A DNA stretch of 64,000 bases from Ptiloglossa arizonensis (lineage: Eukaryota > Arthropoda > Insecta > Hymenoptera > Colletidae), in contig NW_027478871.1 in the NCBI RefSeq assembly GCF_051014685.1, positions 124,001 to 188,000 on the forward strand, written 5' to 3'. Numbering within the stretch: the stretch's first letter is position 1; every line of letters begins with the position of its first letter. Of this stretch, positions 1 through 10,150 are shown in pieces. The notes under the pieces are model-generated. The model saw only the letters and a program-made list of their open reading frames with translations. It was not told the DNA's origin and did not search any database. Position numbers and translations under genes: made by a program.

Positions 1-7
1 TCGCGAA

Positions 8-23
8 CGGATTGACCAATCCG
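8..23. other. 16-bp dyad symmetry in each unit (first copy shown)
   Basis: CGGATTG, two central bases (AC), then CAATCCG: a perfect 7+7 inverted repeat at unit positions 8-23. It is present in nearly all of the roughly 366 units. The common variant GAGCAATCCG (for example 351-373) changes a central base and keeps both arms. The variant GACTAATCC (for example 29576 onward) creates a single G-T mismatch at the inner end of the stem. GAGCAATTCGC (for example 6301 onward) breaks one outer pair. Such a site could bind a dimeric protein or form a small cruciform; neither is shown by the sequence. Confidence 0.75.
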
Positions 24-175
24 CAAAATTTCTGATGCATCTGAAAGTAGAAACTCGCCAAATTACAACGGTATGCGTACTTTTCCCCTAGGCCGTTCTG
101 GTTATTCGTTTCGAGCATCAGAACTGTGTAAATTTTGAGTTTCTCAACCGTTTCTTACCTCCAAACTGCCGTATC

Positions 176-350
176 TCGCGAACGGATTGACCAATCCGCA
201 AAATTTCTGTTGCATCTGAAAGTAGAAAGTCGCCCGATTACAACGGTATGCGTACTTTTCCCCTAGTCCGTTCTAGTTATTCGTTTCGAGCATCAGAACT
301 GCGAAAATTTTGAGTTTTTCAAGCGTTTCTTACTTCCAAATTTCCATACC
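176..350. repeat. Example satellite unit with landmark map
   Basis: One full 175-bp unit, given as a reference for unit coordinates. TCGCGA is at 176-181. The 16-bp dyad is at 183-198. The variable triplet after AGTAGAA (unit 54-56) reads GTC here and CTC, TTC or, with a changed base before it, TGTC elsewhere. The TATGCGTAC element (unit 72-80) is TAGGTGTAG in another class. The GTCCG element (unit 91-95) is GGCCG, GACCG, GAACG or GCCCG elsewhere. The self-complementary AAAATTTT is at 304-311. A consensus unit has about 44% GC and about 13 CpG sites. No promoter, splice or polyadenylation logic is apparent. Confidence 0.9.
304..311. other. AAAATTTT palindromic A/T tract (class-defining; one copy shown)
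   Basis: Self-complementary 8-bp A/T tract at unit positions 129-136. In one major unit class the sixth base is G (AAAATGTT), which destroys the palindrome; example at 4154-4161. A second A/T tract, AAAATTT, lies at unit positions 25-31, about 104 bp away, close to ten helical turns. Phased A-tracts are a known cause of DNA curvature, so a structural role is possible but not demonstrated. Confidence 0.55.
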
Positions 351-3300
351 TCGCGAACGGATTGAGCAATCCGCAAAATTTCTGTTGCATCTGAAGGTAG
401 AAACTCGCCCGTTTACAACGGTATGCGTACTTTTCCCCTAGGCCGTTCTAGTTATTCGTTTCGAGCATCAGAACTGCGAAAATTTTGAGTTTCTCAAGCG
501 TTTCTTACTTCCAAACCGCCATATCTCGCGAACGGATTGACCAATCCGCAAAATTTCTGTTGCATCTGAAAGTAGAAACTCGCCCGATTACAACGGTATG
601 CGTACTTTTCCCCTAGGCCGTTCTAGTTAATCGTTTCGAGCATCAGAACTGCGAAAATTTTGAGTTTCTCAAGCGTTTCTTACCTCCAAACTGCCATATC
701 TCGCGAACGGATTGACCAATCCGCAAAATTTCTGTTGCATCTGAAAGTAGAAACGCGCCCGATTACAACGGTATGCGTACTTTTCCCCTAGGCCGTTCTA
801 GTTATTCGTTTCGAGCATCAGAACTGCGAAAATTTTGAGTTTCTCAAGCGTTTCTTACTTCCAAACCGCCATATCTCGCGAACGGATTGACCAATCCGCA
901 AAATTTCTGTTGCATCTGAAAGTAGAAACTCGCCCGATTACAACGGTATGCGTACTTTTCCCCTAGGCCGTTCTAGTTAATCGTTTCGAGCATCAGAACT
1001 GCGAAAATTTTGAGATTCTCAAGCGTTTCTTACTTCCAAACCGCCATATCTCGCGAACGGATTGACCAATCCGCAAAATTTCTGTTGCATCTGAAAGTAG
1101 AAACTCGCCCGATTACAACGGTATGCGTACTTTTCCCCTAGCCCGTTCTAGTTAATCGTTTCGAGCATCAGAACTGAGAAAATTTTGAGTTTCTCAAGCG
1201 TTTCTTACATCCAAACTGCCATATTTCGCGAACGGATTGACCAATCCGCAAAATTTCTGATGCATCTGAAAGTAGAAACTCGCCAGATTACAACGGTATG
1301 CGTACTTTTCCCCTAGGCCGTTCTGGTTATTCGTTTCGAGCATCAGAACTGTGTAAATTTTGAGTTTCTCAACCGTTTCTTACCTCCAAACTGCCGTATC
1401 TCGCGAACGGATTGACCAATCCGCAAAATTTCTGTTGCATCTGAAAGTAGAAAGTCGCCCGATTACAACGGTATGCGTACTTTTCCCCTAGGCCGTTCTA
1501 GTTATTCGTTTCGAGCATCAGAACTGCGAAAATTTTGAGTTTCTCAAGCGTTTCTTACTTCCAAACCGCCATATCTCGCGAACGGATTGACCAATCCGCA
1601 AAATTTCTGTTGCATCTGAAAGTAGAAACTCGCCCGATTACAACGGTATGCGTACTTTTCCCCTAGGCCGTTCTAGTTAATCGTTTCGAGCATCAGAACT
1701 GCGAAAATTTTGAGTTTCTCAAGCGTTTCTTACCTCCAAACTGCCATATCTCGCGAACGGATTGACCAATCCGCAAAATTTCTGTTGCATCTGAAAGTAG
1801 AAACTCGCCCGATTACAACGGTATGCGTACTTTTCCCCTAGGCCGTTCTAGTTATTCGTTTCGAGCATCAGAACTGCGAAAATTTTGAGTTTCTCAAGCG
1901 TTTCTTACTTCCAAACCGCCATATCTCGCGAACGGATTGACCAATCCGCAAAATTTCTGTTGCATCTGAAAGTAGAAACTCGCCCGATTACAACGGTATG
2001 CGTACTTTTCCCCTAGGCCGTTCTAGTTAATCGTTTCGAGCATCAGAACTGCGAAAATTTTGAGATTCTCAAGCGTTTCTTACTTCCAAACCGCCATATC
2101 TCGCGAACGGATTGACCAATCCGCAAAATTTCTGTTGCATCTGAAAGTAGAAACTCGCCCGATTACAACGGTATGCGTACTTTTCCCCTAGCCCGTTCTA
2201 GTTAATCGTTTCGAGCATCAGAACTGAGAAAATTTTGAGTTTCTCAAGCGTTTCTTACATCCAAACTGCCATATTTCGCGAACGGATTGACCAATCCGCA
2301 AAATTTCTGATGCATCTGAAAGTAGAAACTCGCCAGATTACAACGGTATGCGTACTTTTCCCCTAGGCCGTTCTGGTTATTCGGTTCGAGCATCAGAACT
2401 GTGTAAATTTTGAGTTTCTCAACCGTTTCATACCTCCAAACTGCCGTATCTCGCGAACGGATTGACCAATCCGCAAAATTTCTGTTGCATCTGAAAGTAG
2501 AAAGTCGCCCGATTACAACGGTATGCGTACTTTTCCCCTAGAACGTTCTAGTTATGCTTGTCGAGCATCAGAACTGCGAAAATTTTGAGTTTCTCAAGCG
2601 TTTCTTACCTCCAAACTGCCATATCTCGCGAACGGATTGACCAATCCGCAAAATTTCTGTTGCATCTGAAAGTAGAAACTCGCCCGATTACAACGGTATG
2701 CGTACTTTTCCCCTAGTCCGTTCTAGTTATTCGTTTCGAGCATCAGAACTGCGAAAATTTTGAGTTTTTCAAGCGTTTCTTACTTCCAAATTTCCATACC
2801 TCGCGAACGGATTGAGCAATCCGCAAAATTTCTGTTGCATCTGAAGGTAGAAACTCGCCCGTTTACAACGGTATGCGTACTTTTCCCCTAGGCCGTTCTA
2901 GTTATTCGTTTCGAGCATCAGAACTGCGAAAATTTTGAGTTTCTCAAGCGTTTCTTACTTCCAAACCGCCATATCTCGCGAACGGATTGACCAATCCGCA
3001 AAATTTCTGTTGCATCTGAAAGTAGAAACTCGCCCGATTACAACGGTATGCGTACTTTTCCCCTAGGCCGTTCTAGTTAATCGTTTCGAGCATCAGAACT
3101 GCGAAAATTTTGAGTTTCTCAAGCGTTTCTTACCTCCAAACTGCCATATCTCGCGAACGGATTGACCAATCCGCAAAATTTCTGTTGCATCTGAAAGTAG
3201 AAACGCGCCCGATTACAACGGTATGCGTACTTTTCCCCTAGGCCGTTCTAGTTATTCGTTTCGAGCATCAGAACTGCGAAAATTTTGAGTTTCTCAAGCG

Positions 3301-4025
3301 TTTCTTACTTCCAAACCGCCATATCTCGCGAACGGATTGACCAATCCGCAAAATTTCTGTTGCATCTGAAAGTAGAAACTCGCCCGATTACAACGGTATG
3401 CGTACTTTTCCCCTAGGCCGTTCTAGTTAATCGTTTCGAGCATCAGAACTGCGAAAATTTTGAGATTCTCAAGCGTTTCTTACTTCCAAACCGCCATATC
3501 TCGCGAACGGATTGACCAATCCGCAAAATTTCTGTTGCATCTGAAAGTAGAAACTCGCCCGATTACAACGGTATGCGTACTTTTCCCCTAGCCCGTTCTA
3601 GTTAATCGTTTCGAGCATCAGAACTGAGAAAATTTTGAGTTTCTCAAGCGTTTCTTACATCCAAACTGCCATATTTCGCGAACGGATTGACCAATCCGCA
3701 AAATTTCTGATGCATCTGAAAGTAGAAACTCGCCAGATTACAACGGTATGCGTACTTTTCCCCTAGGCCGTTCTGGTTATTCGTTTCGAGCATCAGAACT
3801 GTGTAAATTTTGAGTTTCTCAACCGTTTCTTACCTCCAAACTGCCGTATCTCGCGAACGGATTGACCAATCCGCAAAATTTCTGTTGCATCTGAAAGTAG
3901 AAACTCGCCCGATTACAACGGTATGCGTACTTTTCCCCTAGGCCGTTCTAGTTATTCGTTTCAAGCATCAGAACTGCGAAAATTTTGAGTTTCTCAAGCG
4001 TTTCTTACTTCCAAACCGCCATATC

Positions 4026-6125
4026 TCGCGAACGGATTGACCAATCCGTAAAATTTCTGTTGCATCTGAAAGTAGAAACTCGCCCGATTACAACGGTATG
4101 CGTACTTTTCCCCTAGGCCGTTCTAGTTATTCGTTTCGAGCATCAGAACTGCGAAAATGTTGAGTTTCTCATGCGTTTCTTACCTACAAACTGCCATATC
4201 TCGCGAACGGATTGACCAATCCGCAAAATTTCTGTTGCATCTGAGAGTAGAAATTCGCCCGATAACAACGGTATGCGTACTTTTCCCCTAGACCGTTCTA
4301 GTTATGCTTGTGGAGCATCAGAACTGCGAAAATTTTGAGTTTCTCAAGCGTTTCTTACTTCCAAACTGCCACATCTCGCGAACGGATTGACCAATCCGCA
4401 AAATTTCTGTTGCATCTGAAAGTAGAAACTCGCCCGATTACAAAGGTAGGTGTAGTTTTCCCCTAGGCCGTTCTAGTTATTCGTTTCGAGCATCAGAACT
4501 GCGAAAATGTTGAGTTTCTCAAGCGTTTCTTACCTACAAACTGCCATATCTCGCGAACGGATTGACCAATCCGCAAAATTTCTGTTGCATCTGAAAGTAG
4601 AAAGTCGCCCGATTACAACGGTATGCGTACTTTTCCCCTAGACCGTTCTAGCTATGCTTGTCGAGCATCAGAACTGCGAAAATTTTGAGTTTCTCAAGCG
4701 TTTCTTACTTCCAAACTGCCATATCTCGCGAACGGATTGACCAATCCGCAAAATTTCTGTTGCATCTGAAAGTAGAAAGTCGCCCGATTACAACGGTATG
4801 CGTACTTTTCCCCTAGAATGTTCTGGTTATGCTTGTCGAGCATCAGAACTGCGAAAATTTTGAGTTTCTCAAGCGTTTCTTACCTCCAAACTGCCATATC
4901 TCGCGAACGGATTGACCAATCCGCAAAATTTCTGTTGCATCTGAAAGTAGAAACTCGCCCGATTACAACGGTAGATGTAGTTTTCCCTTAGGCCGTTCTA
5001 GTTATTCGTTTCGAGCATCAGAACTGCGAAAATGTTGAGTTTCTCAAGCGTTTCTTACCTACAAACTGCCATATCTCGCGAACGGATTGACCAATCCGCA
5101 AAATTTCTGTTGCATCTGAAAGTAGAAATTCGGCCGATTACAACGGTATGCGCACTTTTCCCCTGGTCGGTTCTAGTTACTCGATTCGAGCATCAGAACT
5201 GCGAAAATTTTGAGTTTCTCAAGCGTTTCTTACCTCCAAACTGCCATATCTCGCGAACGGATTGACCAATCCGCAAAATTTCTGTTGCATCTGAAAGTAG
5301 AAACTCGCCCGATTACAACGGTATGCGTACTTTCCCCCTAGGCCGTACTGGTTATTCGTTTCGAGCATCAGAACTGTGAAAATTTTGAGTTTCTCAACCG
5401 TTTCTTACCTCCAAACTGCCATACCTCGCGAACGGATTGACCAATCCGCAAAATTTCTGTTGCATCTGAAAGTAGAAATTCGCCCGATTACAACGGTATG
5501 CGTACTTTTCCCCTAGACCGCTCTAGTTATGCTTGTCGAGCATCAGAACTGCGAAAATTTTGAGTTTCTCAAGCGTTTCTTACCTCCAAACTGCCATATC
5601 TCGCGAACGGATTGACCAATCCGCAAAATTTCTGTTGCATCTGAAAGTAGAAAGTCGCCCGATTACAACGGTATGCGTACTTTTCCCCTAGAACGTTCTG
5701 GTTATGCTTGTCGAGCATCAGAACTGCGAAAATTTTGAGTTTCTCAAGCGTTTCTTACCTCCAAACTGCCATATCTCGCGAACGGATTGACCAATCCGTA
5801 AAATTTCTGTTGCATCTGAAAGTAGTAACTCGCCCGATTACAACGGTATGCGTACTTTTCCCCTAGGCCGTTCTAGTTATTCGTTTCGAGCATCAGAACT
5901 GCGAAAATTTTGAGTTTCTCAAGCGTTTCTTACCTCCAAACTGCCATATCTAGCGAACGGATTGACCAATCCGCAAAATGTCTGTTGCATCTGAAAGTAG
6001 AAACTCGCCCGATTACAACGGTATGCGTACTTTTCCCCTAGGCCGTTCTGGTTATTCGTTTCGAGTATCAGAACTGTGATAATTTTGAATTTCTCGACCG
6101 TTTCTCGCCTCCAAACTGCCATATC
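4026..6125. repeat. 12-unit block, copy 1
   Basis: Twelve units that recur at 10151-12250, 6125 bp (35 units) downstream. Diagnostic units in order: CGTAAAATT plus TCATGCG (4026); TTATGCTTGTGGAG plus GCCACATC (4201); AAAGGTAGGTGTAG (4376); AGCTATGCTTG (4551); GAATGTTCTGG (4726); GTAGATGTAG (4901); AAATTCGGCC plus CTGGTCGGTTC (5076); TTTCCCCCTA plus GTACTGG (5251); GACCGCTCTAG (5426); GAACGTTCTGG (5601); AGTAGTAACTCG (5776); and a TAGCGA plus GTGATAATTTTGAAT unit (5951). About seven substitutions separate it from the second copy by eye. Confidence 0.85.
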
Positions 6126-7525
6126 TCGCGAAAGGATTGACCAATCCGCAAAATTTCTGTTGCATCTGAAAGTAGAAATTCGCCCGATTACAACGGTATG
6201 CGTACTTTTCCCCTAGTCCGTTCTAGTTATTCGTTTCGAGCATCAGAACTGCGAAAATTTTGAGTTTTTCAAGCGTTTCTTACATCCAAATTGCCATACC
6301 TCGCGAACGGATTGAGCAATTCGCAAAATTTCTGTTGCATCTGAAGGTAGAAACTCGCCCGTTTACAACGGTATGCGTACTTTTCCCCTAGGCCGTTCTA
6401 GTTATTCGTTTCGAGCAACAGAACTGCGAAAATTTTGAGTTTCTCAAGCGTTTCTTACTTCCAAACCGCCATATCTCGCGAACGGATTGACCAATCCGCA
6501 AAATTTCTGTTGCATCTGAAAGTAGAAACTCGCCCGATTACAACGGTATGCGTACTTTTCCCCTAGGCCGTTCTAGTTAATCGTTTCGAGCATCAGAACT
6601 GCGAAAATTTTGAGTTTCTCAAGCGTTTCTTACCTCCAAACTGCCATATCTCGCGAACGGATTGACCAATCCGCAAAATTTCTGTTGCATCTGAAAGTAG
6701 AAACTCGCCCGATTACAACCGTATGCGTACTTTTCCCCTAGGCCGTTCTAGTTATTCGTTTCGAGCATCAGAACTGCGAAAATTTTGAGTTTCTCAAGCG
6801 TTTCTTACTTCCAAACCGCCATATCTCGCGAACGGATTGACCAATCCGCAAAATTTCTGTTGCATCTGAAAGTAGAAACTCGCCCGATTACAACGGTATG
6901 CGTACTTTTCCCCTAGGCCGTTCTAGTTAATCGTTTCGAGCATCAGAACTGCGAAAATTTTGAGATTCTCAAGCGTTTCTTACTTCCAAACCGCCATATC
7001 TCGCGAACGGATTGACCAATCCGCAAAATTTCTGTTGCATCTGAAAGTAGAAACTCGCCCGATTACAACGGTATGCGTACTTTTCCCCTAGCCCGTTCTA
7101 GTTAATCGTTTCGAGCATCAGAACTGAGAAAATTTTGAGTTTCTCAAACGTTTCTTACATCCAAACTGCCATATTTCGCGAACGGATTGACCAATCCGCA
7201 AAATTTCTGATGCATCTTAAAGTAGAAACTCGCCAGATTACAACGGTATGCGTACTTTTCCCCTAGGCCGTTCTGGTTATTCGTTTCGAGCATCAGAACT
7301 GTGTAAATTTTGAGTTTCTCAACCGTTTCTTACCTCCAAACTGCCGTATCTCGCGAACGGATTGACCAATCCGCAAAATTTCTGTTGCATCTGAAAGTAG
7401 AAAGTCGCCCGATTACAACGGTATGCGTACTTTTCCCCTAGAACGTTCTAGTTATGCTTGTCGAGCATCAGAACTGCGAAAATTTTGAGTTTCTCAAGCG
7501 TTTCTTACCTCCAAACTGCCATATC
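6126..7525. repeat. 8-unit HOR block, copy 1 (same family as 2276-3675)
   Basis: Eight units (1400 bp) in the cyclic order of the 2276-3675 HOR, starting at the GTCCG/TTTTTC unit and ending with the GAACG/TTATGCTTG unit. Its own markers are GCGAAAGG (about 6128), GAGCAATTCGC, AGCAACAG, TACAACCGTATG (unit starting 6651), CTCAAACG (about 7144) and CATCTTAAAG (unit starting 7176). The same set recurs at 8751-10150. Confidence 0.85.
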
Positions 7526-8750
7526 TCGCGAACGGATTGACCAATCCGTAAAATTTCTGTTGCATCTGAAAGTAGAAACTCGCCCGATTACAACGGTATG
7601 CGTACTTTTCCCCTAGGCCGTTCTGGTTATTCGTTTCGAGTATCAGAACTGTGATAATTTTGAATTTCTCGACCGTTTCTCGCCTCCAAACTGCCATATC
7701 TCGCGAAAGGATTGACCAATCCGCAAAATTTCTGTTGCATCTGAAAGTAGAAATTCGCCCGATTACAACCGTATGCGTACTTTTCCCCTAGGCCGTTCTA
7801 GTTATTCGTTTCGAGCATCAGAACTGCGAAAATTTTGAGTTTCTCAAGCGTTTCTTACCTCCAAACTGCCATATCTCGCGAACGGATTGACCAATCCGTA
7901 AAATTTCTGTTGCATCTGAAAGTAGAAACTCGCCCGATTACAACGGTATGCGTACTTTCCCCCTAGGCCGTACTGGTTATTCGTTTCGAGCATCAGAACT
8001 GTGAAAATTTTGAGTTTCTCAACCGTTTCTTACCTCCAAACTGCCATACCTCGCGAACGGATTGACCAATCCGCAAAATTTCTGTTGCATCTGAAAGTAG
8101 AAATTCGCCCGATTACAACGGTATGCGTACTTTTCCCCTAGACCGCTCTAGTTATGCTTGTCGAGCATCAGAACTGCGAAAATTTTGAGTTTCTCAAGCG
8201 TTTCTTACCTCCAAACTGCCATATCTCGCGAACGGATTGACCAATCCGCAAAATTTCTGTTGCATCTGAAAGTAGAAAGTCGCCCGATTACAACGGTATG
8301 CGTACTTTTCCCCTAGAACGTTCTGGTTATGCTTGTCGAGCATCAGAACTGCGAAAATTTTGAGTTTCTCAAGCGTTTCTTACCTCCAAACTGCCATATC
8401 TCGCGAACGGATTGACCAATCCGTAAAATTTCTGTTGCATCTGAAAGTAGTAACTCGCCCGATTACAACGGTATGCGTACTTTTCCCCTAGGCCGTTCTA
8501 GTTATTCGTTTCGAGCATCAGAACTGCGAAAATTTTGAGTTTCTCAAGCGTTTCTTACCTCCAAACTGCCATATCTAGCGAACGGATTGACCAATCCGCA
8601 AAATGTCTGTTGCATCTGAAAGTAGAAACTCGCCCGATTACAACGGTATGCGTACTTTTCCCCTAGGCCGTTCTGGTTATTCGTTTCGAGTATCAGAACT
8701 GTGATAATTTTGAATTTCTCGACCGTTTCTCGCCTCCAAACTGCCATATC
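7526..8750. repeat. Seven-unit junction: three mosaic units plus partial 12-unit block
   Basis: The units at 7526, 7701 and 7876 look mosaic. The first joins a CGTAAAATT head to a GTGATAATTTTGAAT tail. The second joins a GCGAAAGG/AAATTCG head to a TACAACCGTATG body. The third joins a CGTAAAATT head to the GTACTGG tail of the 5251 unit. From about 7900 the sequence matches about 5275 onward at an offset of 2625 bp (15 units) through about 10150, with no difference that I noticed. The units at 8051-8750 therefore repeat 5426-6125. Confidence 0.75.
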
Positions 8751-10150
8751 TCGCGAAAGGATTGACCAATCCGCAAAATTTCTGTTGCATCTGAAAGTAG
8801 AAATTCGCCCGATTACAACGGTATGCGTACTTTTCCCCTAGTCCGTTCTAGTTATTCGTTTCGAGCATCAGAACTGCGAAAATTTTGAGTTTTTCAAGCG
8901 TTTCTTACATCCAAATTGCCATACCTCGCGAACGGATTGAGCAATTCGCAAAATTTCTGTTGCATCTGAAGGTAGAAACTCGCCCGTTTACAACGGTATG
9001 CGTACTTTTCCCCTAGGCCGTTCTAGTTATTCGTTTCGAGCAACAGAACTGCGAAAATTTTGAGTTTCTCAAGCGTTTCTTACTTCCAAACCGCCATATC
9101 TCGCGAACGGATTGACCAATCCGCAAAATTTCTGTTGCATCTGAAAGTAGAAACTCGCCCGATTACAACGGTATGCGTACTTTTCCCCTAGGCCGTTCTA
9201 GTTAATCGTTTCGAGCATCAGAACTGCGAAAATTTTGAGTTTCTCAAGCGTTTCTTACCTCCAAACTGCCATATCTCGCGAACGGATTGACCAATCCGCA
9301 AAATTTCTGTTGCATCTGAAAGTAGAAACTCGCCCGATTACAACCGTATGCGTACTTTTCCCCTAGGCCGTTCTAGTTATTCGTTTCGAGCATCAGAACT
9401 GCGAAAATTTTGAGTTTCTCAAGCGTTTCTTACTTCCAAACCGCCATATCTCGCGAACGGATTGACCAATCCGCAAAATTTCTGTTGCATCTGAAAGTAG
9501 AAACTCGCCCGATTACAACGGTATGCGTACTTTTCCCCTAGGCCGTTCTAGTTAATCGTTTCGAGCATCAGAACTGCGAAAATTTTGAGATTCTCAAGCG
9601 TTTCTTACTTCCAAACCGCCATATCTCGCGAACGGATTGACCAATCCGCAAAATTTCTGTTGCATCTGAAAGTAGAAACTCGCCCGATTACAACGGTATG
9701 CGTACTTTTCCCCTAGCCCGTTCTAGTTAATCGTTTCGAGCATCAGAACTGAGAAAATTTTGAGTTTCTCAAACGTTTCTTACATCCAAACTGCCATATT
9801 TCGCGAACGGATTGACCAATCCGCAAAATTTCTGATGCATCTTAAAGTAGAAACTCGCCAGATTACAACGGTATGCGTACTTTTCCCCTAGGCCGTTCTG
9901 GTTATTCGTTTCGAGCATCAGAACTGTGTAAATTTTGAGTTTCTCAACCGTTTCTTACCTCCAAACTGCCGTATCTCGCGAACGGATTGACCAATCCGCA
10001 AAATTTCTGTTGCATCTGAAAGTAGAAAGTCGCCCGATTACAACGGTATGCGTACTTTTCCCCTAGAACGTTCTAGTTATGCTTGTCGAGCATCAGAACT
10101 GCGAAAATTTTGAGTTTCTCAAGCGTTTCTTACCTCCAAACTGCCATATC
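8751..10150. repeat. 8-unit HOR block, copy 2
   Basis: Repeats 6126-7525 at an offset of 2625 bp. It shares the private variants GAGCAATTCGC, AGCAACAG, TACAACCGTATG, CTCAAACG and CATCTTAAAG, which marks it as a recent copy rather than an independent assembly of similar units. It is followed directly by the second 12-unit block. Confidence 0.85.

Larger units (their letters stand above)
1..4025. repeat. 8-unit higher-order repeat with 7- and 6-unit derivatives
   Basis: Marker units recur in fixed order. The unit with CTGATGCAT, GTGTAAATT and CCGTATC starts at 1, 1226, 2276 and 3676. This gives HOR copies of 1225 bp (1-1225, 7 units), 1050 bp (1226-2275, 6 units), 1400 bp (2276-3675, 8 units) and a partial copy at 3676-4025. 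The 8-unit copy has the order: GATGCAT unit; GAACG plus TTATGCTTG unit (2451); GTCCG plus TTTTTC unit (2626); GAAGGTAG plus GTTTAC unit (2801); GTTAATCG unit (2976); AAACGCG unit (3151); GAGATTCTC unit (3326); GCCCG plus GAGAAAATT plus ATATTT unit (3501). The shorter copies lack one or two units and carry chimeric units at 176-350 and 1401-1575. Confidence 0.88.

Noticed and set aside
8..23. Dyad as a rho-independent terminator
   Set aside because: The loop of two bases is too short for a stable RNA hairpin, there is no following T run, and the setting is eukaryotic satellite.
81..92. TTTTCCCCTAGG as a possible telomere-like tract
   Set aside because: It occurs once per unit and is not a short tandem telomeric repeat; AVR-type CCTAGG is simply a common 6-bp palindrome.
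2380..2392. GGTTCGAGCATC resembling a pol III box B
   Set aside because: Only one unit has the extra G (TCGGTTCGAG); others read CGTTTCGAGC. The 3' end of the consensus is missing and no box A lies at a suitable distance.
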